Source: CAWJKP01 sp963843465 (GTDB lineage: Bacteria > Planctomycetota > Planctomycetia > Pirellulales > Thermoguttaceae). From it: 64,000 nucleotides of DNA. The stretch covers positions 1,922,001 through 1,986,000 of the forward strand of contig CAWJKP010000001.1 in the NCBI GenBank assembly GCA_963843465.1, given 5' to 3'. Made by a program: the position numbers and the translations under genes. Below the pieces are notes generated by a model that saw only the letters and a program-made list of their open reading frames with translations, had not been told where the DNA came from and made no database searches. Shown one piece after another: positions 54,244 through 63,640 of this stretch (the first letter of the stretch is position 1; every line of letters begins with the position of its first letter).

Positions 54244-56181
54244 ATGAGATACCCGCGTACGCCTTGGATCCTTTGGATGGCCGGGGCTGCCTGCCTGACG
54301 GCGACGGCGGCCCGGCTGCCGGCCGAGTCGCCCTCGGCCGAGGATAAATGGGTGGAAGTGCTCAAGTCCAATGTTCCGGCCGCGCAGAAGTGCAATGCCT
54401 GCCGCGAGCTGCGGACCGCGGGCACGGAGAAATCGATCCCCGTGCTGGCCGGCCTGCTGACCGATGCGGAAACCTCCCACGCGGCCCGCTTCGCCCTGGA
54501 GGCGATGCCCTATCCCGCGGCCGGCGCTGCTCTGCGCGAGGCGGCCGGCAAGGCCACCGGCTTGACACGATCGGGCATCCTCGACAGCCTGGGCCAGCGC
54601 CGCGATCCCGAGGCGGTCCCCGTGCTGGCAGCGGCCTTGGTCGACCCCGACCCGCAGGTCGTTGCAGCGGCGGCCGTTGCCTTGGGAAAGATCGGCACTG
54701 TGGAGGCGGCCGGCGCCCTGACTGCCGCACGGGCCAAAGCCCGCGACAAGGCCCGCACAGCAGTCGACGACGGGCTGCTGTTGGCCGCCGATCGGCTGCT
54801 GGCCGCCGGCCAGCGCGACCTTGCGGCGAAGATCTACCGCGATTTGGCCTCCCCGGACGAGCCCCGCGCGGTCCGCCAAGGCGCCTTGCGCGGCGTCGTG
54901 CAAGCCGCCGGCCCGCCGGCGGTCCAGGTGGTCCTGGAGTGGCTGGCCAGCAACGACGCGATGGTTCGCGCCGCCGCGGCCGGCGAGTTGGCGAATCTTT
55001 CGCCGGCCGACCTTCGTACCGTGGCGGCCGGCATGGCGAAGCTCCCTGCCAGGAGCCAGTGGTCGATCCTGATGGCGATTCGCGTTCGTGGTGACAAGTC
55101 GCTGGCCCCGATCGCGCTGGCAGCGGTTCGGAGCAAGGACGATGCGGTCCGCCTGGCGGCCGTGCGGGCGCTGGCCACCGTGGGCGACGTGGAGGCCCTG
55201 CCCGTCTTGACGCAACTCGCCGCCGCCGAAGGCACGCTGGGCGATGCGGCCAAGCAAAGCCTGGAGGCCATCTGCGGGCCGAAGATTGACGAGCGGATCA
55301 TCGCCGCGATGCGGGCGGAGAAGGACCCGGCGCGGCGGGCCGAGTGGATCGATCTGCTGGCAATCCGCCGGCCGGCGGGCGTCGTGCCCGTGCTCCTCAG
55401 CGAGGCGGCCCACCCGGACCTGGCGGTCCGTAGCCGCGTGCTGGACGCCTTGGCGAAGCTGGCCGGGCCGAAGGACATCCCGGCGATGGTGACCCTGGTG
55501 CTCAAAGCCGAGAAGGGCCCCGAGCGCGACGAGGCCGAGAAGGCCGTGCGGCTGGTCTGCCAGCAGGCGCCCGAGGCCGAACACCGGGCCGACCCGGTGA
55601 TCGAGATATTCCGCAGTTCCCCAGCGGCCGATCGGGCGGAGTTGCTGCCGCTGGTGGGCCGTCTCGGCGGGCCGGCGGCGCGAGCGCTCGTCCAGCAGGC
55701 CCTCGATAGCAAAGAGCCGAAACTCCACGAGGCGGGCGTGCGGGCAATCTGCAATTGGCCCGACCCTTCGGCCGCCGATCAGCTCCTCGATCTGGCGCAG
55801 AAGGCCGCTGACCCGGCCCACCGCCTCGCGGCGCTGCGGGCCTTCATTCGCGTGGCCGCCCTGCCCGGCAACCTGCCCGACGACAAGCGCCTGGCGATGC
55901 TCAAGCAGGCCATCCAGCTTGCCCGGCGCGACGAAGAGCGGGCCCTGGTCCTGGAGCGGGCCTCGGCCGTGCGGAGTGTCGAGACGCTGCGGTTCCTGCT
56001 GCCCTACCTGGAGACGACCCTGGCCGAACCGGCCTCGAAGAGCATCGTCGAGCTGGCGCGGCACAAGGAACTCCGCGAGCCGAACAAGCAGGAGTTCGGC
56101 GCCGCGTTGGACACGGTGATCAAGACCAGCACCGACCACGCCACGCTGGATAAGGCAAGGCGTTGCCTTCAGGGCTTGTAG
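54244..56181 (+). CDS. Secreted HEAT-repeat protein
   Basis: 645 residues from the ATG at 54244, with a signal peptide (PWILWMAGAACLTATAARLP). The rest is a series of ~30-residue HEAT repeats, e.g. DPQVVAAAAVALGKIGTVEA, DDAVRLAAVRALATVGDVEA and HPDLAVRSRVLDALAKLAGP. This gives an extended alpha-solenoid that binds partners. In Planctomycetes such exported HEAT proteins often follow oxidoreductase genes, as here. Function unknown. Confidence 0.88.
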   Translation: MRYPRTPWILWMAGAACLTATAARLPAESPSAEDKWVEVLKSNVPAAQKCNACRELRTAGTEKSIPVLAGLLTDAETSHAARFALEAMPYPAAGAALREAAGKATGLTRSGILDSLGQRRDPEAVPVLAAALVDPDPQVVAAAAVALGKIGTVEAAGALTAARAKARDKARTAVDDGLLLAADRLLAAGQRDLAAKIYRDLASPDEPRAVRQGALRGVVQAAGPPAVQVVLEWLASNDAMVRAAAAGELANLSPADLRTVAAGMAKLPARSQWSILMAIRVRGDKSLAPIALAAVRSKDDAVRLAAVRALATVGDVEALPVLTQLAAAEGTLGDAAKQSLEAICGPKIDERIIAAMRAEKDPARRAEWIDLLAIRRPAGVVPVLLSEAAHPDLAVRSRVLDALAKLAGPKDIPAMVTLVLKAEKGPERDEAEKAVRLVCQQAPEAEHRADPVIEIFRSSPAADRAELLPLVGRLGGPAARALVQQALDSKEPKLHEAGVRAICNWPDPSAADQLLDLAQKAADPAHRLAALRAFIRVAALPGNLPDDKRLAMLKQAIQLARRDEERALVLERASAVRSVETLRFLLPYLETTLAEPASKSIVELARHKELREPNKQEFGAALDTVIKTSTDHATLDKARRCLQGL

Positions 56182-56205
56182 GTTATGCCAACACTCGCGC
56201 AACTC

Positions 56206-56403
56206 GAAACGTGGTGCCTTGCCCGCTGCGGCAATGGCACGCCCAAGCATCGCACGAACCTGGCTTGACGTGGGCTCCTTGCGGAACAGGGCGTACCCCA
56301 TGACGCGGCGGGAGAAATGATCTTCGGCGAGGGCGATCCAGCACGCAAAGGGCCGACATTGAGGCAATGAGAAGGGAAACCAAGTGGTCCAGAAACCCGA
56401 TGT
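56206..56403 (-). pseudogene. DDE integrase/transposase fragment
   Basis: A 66-codon stretch reads SGFWTTWFPFSLPQCRPFAC, then WIALAEDHFSRRVMGYALFR and KEPTSSQVRAMLGRAIAAAG. This is the start of the integrase catalytic core (ALAEDHFSRRVMG... with D) of a transposase group common in Planctomycetes. N- and C-terminal parts and insertion-sequence ends are absent. It lies in the gap between the HEAT gene and the giant SUMF1/HZS gene. Confidence 0.7.
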
Positions 56404-56416
56404 CGGCGGCGTAGGA

Positions 56417-56485
56417 CACCGGATAGGCGAGGCCCCGGTCTGTGTACGCGCAGGCATCCTTCGGGTCCAGCCGGATCGCTCTCGC
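56417..56485 (-). pseudogene. TPR-gene fragment
   Basis: The minus strand reads ARAIRLDPKDACAYTDRGLA YP-like, a single TPR unit of the type AIRLDPKDAxAYxxRG. No other repeat unit adjoins it. It is likely a remnant left when the transposase fragment and its surroundings were rearranged. Confidence 0.5.
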
Positions 56486-56490
56486 CGCGT

Positions 56491-59400
56491 TCACCTTGCG
56501 GCCGTCTTGGCCATGCCTTCGCCGCCGATCTCGATCAACACGCGGAAACCCACGTTGTAGATCGGCTGGTAGGGCTGGTAACGCCAACGGGCCGACGAGC
56601 TGGCGTCCTTGGCCAGGTCGTTCCACGATCCGCCGCGGACGACCTTCAGGCCGGGCAGGCCGGGGTCGTCGCGGCCGTCCCGCGGATCGTAGGGATAGGG
56701 CGCGTAGTTGCTCAGACACCACTCGGCCGCGTTGCCGTGCATGTCGGCAAGGCCCCAGGCATTGGCGGGCGTGCGGCCGACGGGGATGGTGAAAAAGTAG
56801 CCGTCGCCGTAGTTCGGCTCGTAGCGGCCGTAGTTCCATCCGGCGATGCTGCCGTCGGCGATGTTCATCGCGCCGTAGTGGTTCTCCGGCGTGTCGCCGA
56901 AGGAGAAGGTCGTGGCTGTGCCGGCGCGGCAGGCCCATTCCCATTGTGCCTCGGTCGGCAAGGTCGCCCGGCAGCCGGTTTCCCGCGAGAGCCAGCGGCA
57001 GAAGGCCAGTGCCTCGTTCCAGGAAACGCGAACGACCGGCTGATCGGGGGCGTTGATGGGCGTTCCGCGCGAGGTGCGGTCCTTGCCGCGACCTTCGATG
57101 TAGCCGCTGTCGTGGTCCGGGTCGAACGCGGCGTACTGGGCGTTGGTCACTTCGGTCACGCCGAGGTAGAAGGGCCGGGCGATGACGACGACCGTTTCGG
57201 GCGATTCGTTCGCCGCGCCGCGGAGGCTGCCCATCACGAAACGGCCGGCCGGAATGACCGCGAACTTCATCTTGGCCCCGCCGGTCAAGGCAAGTTCTTT
57301 CGGCGGCACGGCGGCACTGGCCGCCTGCTGGAGCTTTCCGGCCGCGTCGGCCGTCAAAGGCCAGCCGTCCAGGCGCAACGGCTGCGCGGCCCGGGCGGGA
57401 GCAGGGGCCGGCGGCTCGAACGCCACCACCGGCGCCGGCGGCAGCGGCTCCTCATCCTTGTCGTCGATGCCGGCAAACAGCTTCTGGTGCTTCGCGCGGC
57501 GATCGACCAGCTCCTGGCTGGGCGGCTGGTGGCTCTCGCGCCAGTTGGCCGGGTACGGCACGTTGAAGTCGATCCAAGTGTAGAGCCGTTCCCACTCGTC
57601 GCCAGTGAGCCGGACGTTGTAGTGGCCCTTCTTGAGCATCTGCACCAGCGAGCTGGTGTCGGCCTCGTACTCGGACGGCACGTGCATGTGGATGTCCGAC
57701 TCGAACCCGGCGCGGCGAACGTACTTCTGCAAGACCATGTAAGCCGGGCTGTAGTGGTCGCGGTAGTCCGGCCGGAGCTGCTTCGCCCGAAGGTCGGGCG
57801 TGGCGACCATCCGGACGCCGTTGCGGACGGGCTTGCCGTCGTGGCACCCCACGCAGCGCCGGTCCAGGACCGGCTGCACTTCGCGGTCGAAGCTGAAGCC
57901 GCGGCTGGGACCGTTCCAGGGCTTGATGACGTTCCGGCTTGGCCCGGGCCGCTGCGGTCGACTGCGACGGGGGACCGCTGTTCTGCCGCTCGTGGCAGCC
58001 GACGCAGGAAGCCGTTTCGCCCGGCATCGCCGCGTACCAGCTCCGCATCAATTGCTGGGCTTTCCCCTCGGCGTCCAGCGGCTGGACAAAGACCGGCGTG
58101 TTGGCGGGCACGCGGAAAATCGCCGACCCGTCCTCGTGGACGGGAACCGTGCCGAGGATCTTCTTCACGTCCCACCCGCCTTCATTGGATGCGGCGTAGG
58201 TGTCGCCGTTGCCGGCGAAGCGGTACTCGTAGGAGCCGATCCGCAGTTGCTTGATCGAGCCGCGGGGATAGCCCCGCAGACCGTTGCCCCGGTAGATGTC
58301 GGCCAGGTAGATGGTGGCGTCTTTCTGGCGGGGGTTCAACTGCGACGGGATGACGGGCGGCTTCTCGCGCGGCCGCAAGGGCACGCCGCTGACGAACCCG
58401 CCCTTGAGAATCGGCGTGATGTTGTCGAAGATGTCGACCAAGCAGAGGTCCCACGTCGCCGACTCCTCCTGCTTGACGCCGACGAGAAAGTACTTGCCGG
58501 CGCCCCGGTTTGTCTTCGGCTCGGCCAGCGGCCAGGGGCAAGCGAATTTCGGCCAGGAATTGCTCACCAACTGGTCCTCGATGATCGGCTCGACCTTCCG
58601 GCCGTAGCCCGGTATCCGTTGCACGCAGCCTTGGGCCTCGTGGCGTCCCCGGGCCGGATCCAACAGCACCAGCTCGCCGGTCCGCGACACGCCGTGGTGG
58701 CCCGAGATCACGCAGACGATCTCCGTCGGATGACCGGGAATGGGACGCGGCCAGAACGACGCGTTCGGCCAGTACGAGTTGCTGTGGTAATACTCCATCT
58801 GGCCCGAGCCGTCCGGGTTCATGCGGAAAAGCAGCCGGGAGAAGTAGTGCGGCAGATCGGCATATTCCCAACGGGTATAGAGGACCCGGCCATCCTGCAT
58901 GACGGTCGGATTCCAGTCCTGGTCCTGCTCGAAACAGACGCGGTGATCGCCGCTGCCGTCGGCGTTGAGGATGTGCATGTTGCCGACGTTCGCCCCGCCG
59001 GTGCAAGGCACCGCCTGCTCGCAGGCATTCGAGACACAGGCGATCTGGCCGTTGGGCAGGTAGCAGCCATCGTAGTGCCAGACGGGCGGGTCCTTGGCCG
59101 AGACCTGGCGCAGGCCCGTCCCGTCCGCGCCGATCTCGAACAACTCGCGGCCGTTGGAGAACAAGATCCGCTGACCGTCCCAGTTCAAGTCGAAGTCGGA
59201 GATCCCGCCCTCGTGGTGCAGCAAAGTCTGCTTGCCGTCGGGGCGGACCGGCGAGACGACCACCAGGTCGGAACCCAGGTGGTTGGGGCCGTCCCAGTTC
59301 GTCTGGAAGTAGGGGCTGCCCCGGACCACCAGGAGCTTGTCGAAATCCAAGAGCGGGTTGGCCAAGAGGATCTCGGCCGAAGCCTTGTCGAACTCGGTTT

Positions 59401-61284
59401 CCAGTGCGACCAGGCCGGCCGGCGGAGCCCCGGACGAAGCCAGGGCCGAAGCCACCACCACCGCAGCAGCCTTTTCCATCGCGTCGACCCGGGCAAGATG
59501 CGCGTCCCCCTTGGGATACCGGTCGCCCATCGTGCTGCGCTGGTCTTCGACGGCCAACCGCACCGAGCGAACCCGGCCAGCCAGGTCGGCGGCTTCCTTC
59601 ACCACGGCCAACTGATGATACTTTCCCCGCAGCACGTCCAGCCCGAGCGACGGCGTGAGCGTCTGGCGCAACGACCGGCTCCAGGCCGACAACCGCTCCT
59701 GAATCGGCGCCAACGCCATCGCCGCGACGCCCGTCTTCTCCGCCAGCACGGCGTCCAACTGCACCAATCGCCGGTCGATGCCCGCGCGGTACTTGAGCTT
59801 CAGATACTCGTCCAGGCAGCCGGGGGCCCAGTCGGCCAGCACGTTGCGCTGGTCGAGCCAGATGCCCCCCTCCAGTTCCCACTTGATCTGCAACCGATCG
59901 ACCGGATCGGTACACTTCGCTCGTGCTTGCTCGCAGAACCGCTTGCGCCACTGCCAACGCTGGTCGATCGAGCCTGCGCCGGACTGGAGAGATTCGGCTT
60001 CAGCGTGAAGCAGAATCGGCGCCGGCCGTCGGCGCCGGCCACCAGTTGCACGACGAACTGCCGCTCGGCCCCGTCTCGCATCATGTTCGAACCGCCGCGC
60101 AGAACGGGAAGCGAGCTCTCGATGCCCGGCCCTTGACGCTCGGGCAGCCACCAGGCCGAGCCGCCGTCGGCCGACAGGTCCAGGTAGACTTCGCGGGGCG
60201 GCACGGCGCGTCGGATCGACAGGCTGCGGCAAAGGAAGATCAGACCCTCTTTGCCGTAGCCGGCCAGGTCGTTGACCTGCGCATCGGCGAGCGTCTCGCA
60301 CTTCCGCCAGCCGAACTGTTTGCCCCGCTCGTCGGCGTATCGGGCCGTCAGGTCGAGCCGGTTCGCCGTTTGGATCTGTTGGGCCACTTTGCCGCCCTGC
60401 GGGACGGGCCCCAGCAGATGCCACGGCCCCAGCACAACCCCCGCCTTGTGCAGCGCCAAGCGGTCCTGCAGGCATTCCCACTGGAGCAGCGACTCGCGGG
60501 TGGCGATCAACGATTCCCGCCAGGTCGGCCGCTGGACCCACTCCGGTTGCCCCAGCGCCGCCTTGGCCGCTTTCATGTAGGCCAGTTGCTCGGGCGTGGG
60601 CGGCACCACGTCGCGCTCGTCGCCGAGCACTTCCAGCTCGACCATCGCCGTGGCGCTGGAAGGATCATGGGTCCGCGCCGGGTGGCCGGCCGTCACGCCA
60701 TAGGTCCGCCAGACGCGGAACTGAACCCAGTCGAACTTCCCCTCGACCAGCGGCCCCCCCTTCTCGTCGACGAACCGCGTATGGAACCCGCCGTGGTCCT
60801 TGCCCAGGATCTTGTCGCCGGTGCTGAGTTGGGCTTTTTGGGGGAAATCGGGAACCACGCCCGGTGCCGAGCTGTTGTTGGCAAGACGGACCTCGTAGTC
60901 CTGGTTGCTCCGCGTATCGCCGTTGAACGAGTAGGCGCCGACCTCCTTGATCGTCTTGGGGCTGCCCAGGAAGAACGTAATCACGCTCGGCTGGCCGTTG
61001 ATGAACACCCGGCCCCGGTCGCAGCGCGTGCCCGCGTCGCCGTCGATCAACATGCCCGCGTCGGGAACCCCGCTCTGCGGGTCCATGACCGCCGCGACGC
61101 CCTCCCGCGCCAACAGGTTGCGGTCGTGCGACGAGCGGATTCGCGCAGAAAACGCTGCGAAGTCGGCGTCGGTGTCCGCCCAACTTTCCGTCTTCAACAA
61201 GGGAGCGGCCCGCAACGGCAAGGCCGCAGCCAGGGCAAACACGGACACCAGGGCCACCGTGGCCAACCGATTCTTCATATCCAT
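56491..61284 (-). CDS. Giant exported discoidin/HZS-alpha/diheme/SUMF1 fusion, two frame breaks
   Basis: About 1,597 residues from the ATG at 61284 (GAGGAGA upstream). Parts: signal peptide (KNRLATVALVSVFALAAALP); discoidin-like sandwich about 60-230 (SGVPDAGMLIDGDAGTRCDR, VQFRVWRTYGVTAGHPARTH); helical linker; hydrazine-synthase-alpha-like propeller about 655-1050 (VVRGSPYFQTNWDGPNHLGS, VWHYDGCYLPNGQIACVSNA); two heme c motifs, CVGCH near 1091 and CVGCH near 1146; SUMF1 domain about 1338-1590 (AKMKFAVIPAGRFVMGSLRG, TLPTEAQWEWACRAGTATTF). Frame breaks lie near 59990 and 57945. The SUMF1 part lacks the FGE cysteine pair. Redox or scaffold function is inferred; an anammox role is not, as no HzsB/C is seen. 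Confidence 0.83.
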
Positions 61285-61450
61285 GCCGAATCTCCTCGGG
61301 GCGCGCCAGGATAGTTCATCGAGATTCTTTCTCGAAATACGGGAGACCGCTAGGTCGCTCAAGGTGGGGGTGGCGGGGCAAGGGGGTGGGTCGCAAGCGG
61401 GGTCCAACAACACCGGCTCGATTATAACCAGCGGCAGCCTGGACACGCAA

Positions 61451-61522
61451 TTCCTCTCGCGTGTCGCTGAGAGGGTCATCGGCTCCATACGCCGCGATTG
61501 TTTGGATCCCATCGCCGTGCCC
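61451..61522 (+). pseudogene. Transposase C-terminal fragment
   Basis: On the plus strand 24 codons read FLSRVAERVIGSIRRDCLDP IAVP. The pattern ERVIGSIRRxCLDH is the C-terminal signature of DDE transposases of the same type as the fragment at 56206-56403, here in the opposite orientation. The 364-base gap 61285-61648 holds nothing else recognised. Confidence 0.65.
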
Positions 61523-61648
61523 GTTTGTTCCGTTACAACAATCGTTCCCGGCCCTTCGTGTTCTCTTCGTCTACGCACATTGGCCTCCCGCCTCTCGCCA
61601 AAACGAGTTTTTTGCGAAGGACCGCGGTGAATCGTGCGGCATTGGCCT

Positions 61649-63640
61649 TCATGGCACTGAGATAATCGCCGCAGGCCGGCGCGTTGCGCAAGTTTCGAAC
61701 GCCACCGGCTCGATGCCCATGCCACGCAGGCGAGCGGCGACGGCGGGCAGCGGCTCTTCCTCCCAGATCATCACCCTTGCCGGATGCTTTGCATGCATTG
61801 CCGCCAGTTTCTGCCATTGGGCTTCGGAGGGCATTTCATCGGGCTCCCAGTGTACGGCCTGAAGGTTCCAGCCGTACCGCCGCGCGGCGTATTGGTACAC
61901 GGGATGCGATGCCAGCAAGGGTTCCTTGCCGAGCTGCGCGGAGGCGGCGGCCAACAGCCCGTCAAGATCCGCCAGGTCTTTTTCCAAGGCCTCCAGATGG
62001 GCATCGAAATCCTTGGCCGCGTCGGGCACGAGACGGACGAGTTCGTCGTGAATTGCCTGCGCCTGCAAAGCCGCCTGCTGCGGGTCCATCCACGTATTGA
62101 AGTCGATGAGGCCATGGCTGTGCATGCCTTGCGGGCCGTGGCTGTGCGTGACGACTTCACCGTTCTTGACGTAGCGGTCGGCAAACGACCGGGAGGTCAC
62201 CACTTGTCTCGTGAGCGGCAACACGGCAGCCGGCAGCCACTTCGCATATTCCGCGCCGTTGAGCAAAATAAGGTCGGCCTGCTGGTATTGCCGGATGTCG
62301 CTTTCCTTCGGCCTCCAGAAGGCAGGGTCCTCCTCACGCGGCACCGGGAAGACAATTTCAATCCGCTCACCGGCGATGCGCCGCGTAAAATACTCCAGCG
62401 GATAGTTGACGACCGCGACGCGTTTGCGGACGCCGGCCGACGGCGAAACGACCGGCGCGGCGGGCGCGGCGGCGGCCCGCGGTCCCGACAGTCCCAACCA
62501 GTGGACCGTCATCCAGGCCAGCAGGGATGCGACGGCGGCGCCCGCCGTCAACACAATCAGGATCTCCGTGGCCTGCAGCCAGAACGCCGTCCACCGCCCG
62601 CAGCCGATCTTGAACATCGTCTCCATCTCGCCCCGCCGCAGCCTGAGCGAGAGGAGGACAACCAGCGCCAAGAGCAGCCCCGTTGCGACCCCGACCAGCA
62701 GCGACTGGGCGTCGAAGAACCGCTTCACGCGAAAGACCAGGTCGAGCGTCTCGGCGACGACCTGCCGCGGCGCCAACAGTTGCACCGTCGCCTTCGGGTC
62801 CTGGTAGCGCCCGCGGAGGATCGCCGCGGACTTCTCGTCGTGCGGCACGACCACGACCGCGCCGACGGGAAACGTCGCCGGGTCGCCGTGTACGTGGAAC
62901 GATCCGACGTTCTCGGGCGTCACTTCCTGGTAGGGGAGCAAGGCCGCGCTGGCCGTGACATGGTTGGCGTCGCGCTGGAGCAGCAACCTTGGATCGGCCG
63001 TCGCCGCATCCTGATGGCCGTGCATGATGCCCATGATGAGCCAGACGGTCTTGATATCGACGAACACCGCTCCGTCGTCGGCCGTACCGCTGGCTGCGAG
63101 GACGCCCGTGACGCGCATGTTGATGGGGTACGACCCGGCGAGGTCGAGAATATTTTCCGGGTCGCTCATCAGCGTCTCGCCGGGCCGTAGCCCGAGCGTC
63201 CCGGCCGCCGTCGCGCCGAGCACGCAATCACCGAGCCGGGTCAGGCCGGCGCCGTCGGCCACGTGCAGGCCGCGGAAATCGAAATACTCCAAGGACGTGC
63301 CGACGATGGGCAGGCCGCGCGCGGCATACTTGTTGAGGATCGGCAGGCCCAGGGCCAAACCGCTGGCGTTGATCGCATCCAGATCGCACATCGCCAGGTC
63401 GTGTGCGGGCTTGCCGCGAAAATAGAGCGCGTGCAGGACCAGATCGAACCGGCTGCCGGGCGCCCCGGCGATCAAGGGCGTGGCCGCGGCCCGTGCCAGC
63501 AGATCGCGCTGGTAATCGCGGACCAGCAGGTTCACGGCCAGCGGCAGAAACACTGCCACGGCGACGCTGAAGACGAGGATCGCGGTCTTGATCTTGTTGA
63601 ACCGCAGATAATGCAGCGTCAACAGCAGGACGGATTTCAT
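61649..63640 (-). CDS. FtsX-like ABC permease fused to ZnuA-like metal-binding protein
   Basis: 663 residues from the ATG at 63640. Span 1 near 18-40 (TAILVFSVAVAVFLPLAVNL), a large extracytoplasmic MacB-type region, spans near 313-332 (SLLVGVATGLLLALVVLLSL) and 357-385 (ATEILIVLTAGAAVASLLAW), then a Pro/Ala linker (about 388-403). Residues 407-663 are a ZnuA/TroA-fold domain: ILLNGAEYAKWLP, His-rich THSHGPQGMHSHG, FNTWMDPQQAALQAQAIHDE, ASHPVYQYAARRYG and VMIWEEEP. With three spans and a cytoplasmic N-terminus, this domain would sit outside the membrane. Start overlaps the stop of the ATPase gene (ATGA). Confidence 0.88.
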   Translation of the reverse strand: MKSVLLLTLHYLRFNKIKTAILVFSVAVAVFLPLAVNLLVRDYQRDLLARAAATPLIAGAPGSRFDLVLHALYFRGKPAHDLAMCDLDAINASGLALGLPILNKYAARGLPIVGTSLEYFDFRGLHVADGAGLTRLGDCVLGATAAGTLGLRPGETLMSDPENILDLAGSYPINMRVTGVLAASGTADDGAVFVDIKTVWLIMGIMHGHQDAATADPRLLLQRDANHVTASAALLPYQEVTPENVGSFHVHGDPATFPVGAVVVVPHDEKSAAILRGRYQDPKATVQLLAPRQVVAETLDLVFRVKRFFDAQSLLVGVATGLLLALVVLLSLRLRRGEMETMFKIGCGRWTAFWLQATEILIVLTAGAAVASLLAWMTVHWLGLSGPRAAAAPAAPVVSPSAGVRKRVAVVNYPLEYFTRRIAGERIEIVFPVPREEDPAFWRPKESDIRQYQQADLILLNGAEYAKWLPAAVLPLTRQVVTSRSFADRYVKNGEVVTHSHGPQGMHSHGLIDFNTWMDPQQAALQAQAIHDELVRLVPDAAKDFDAHLEALEKDLADLDGLLAAASAQLGKEPLLASHPVYQYAARRYGWNLQAVHWEPDEMPSEAQWQKLAAMHAKHPARVMIWEEEPLPAVAARLRGMGIEPVAFETCATRRPAAIISVP

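Noticed and set aside
54220..56457. 745-codon open frame opposite the HEAT-repeat gene
   Set aside because: It mirrors a GC-rich gene with good domain content and has no domains apart from the short transposase piece at its start.
57800..60136. 778-codon open frame on the plus strand inside the giant fusion gene
   Set aside because: It is antisense to propeller and heme motifs and has no recognisable family; long antisense frames are expected at this GC content.
56491..61284. Anammox hydrazine synthase gene
   Set aside because: Only a domain resembling the HZS alpha middle domain is seen. The domain order and the absence of hzsB and hzsC point to a different protein, common in non-anammox Planctomycetes.
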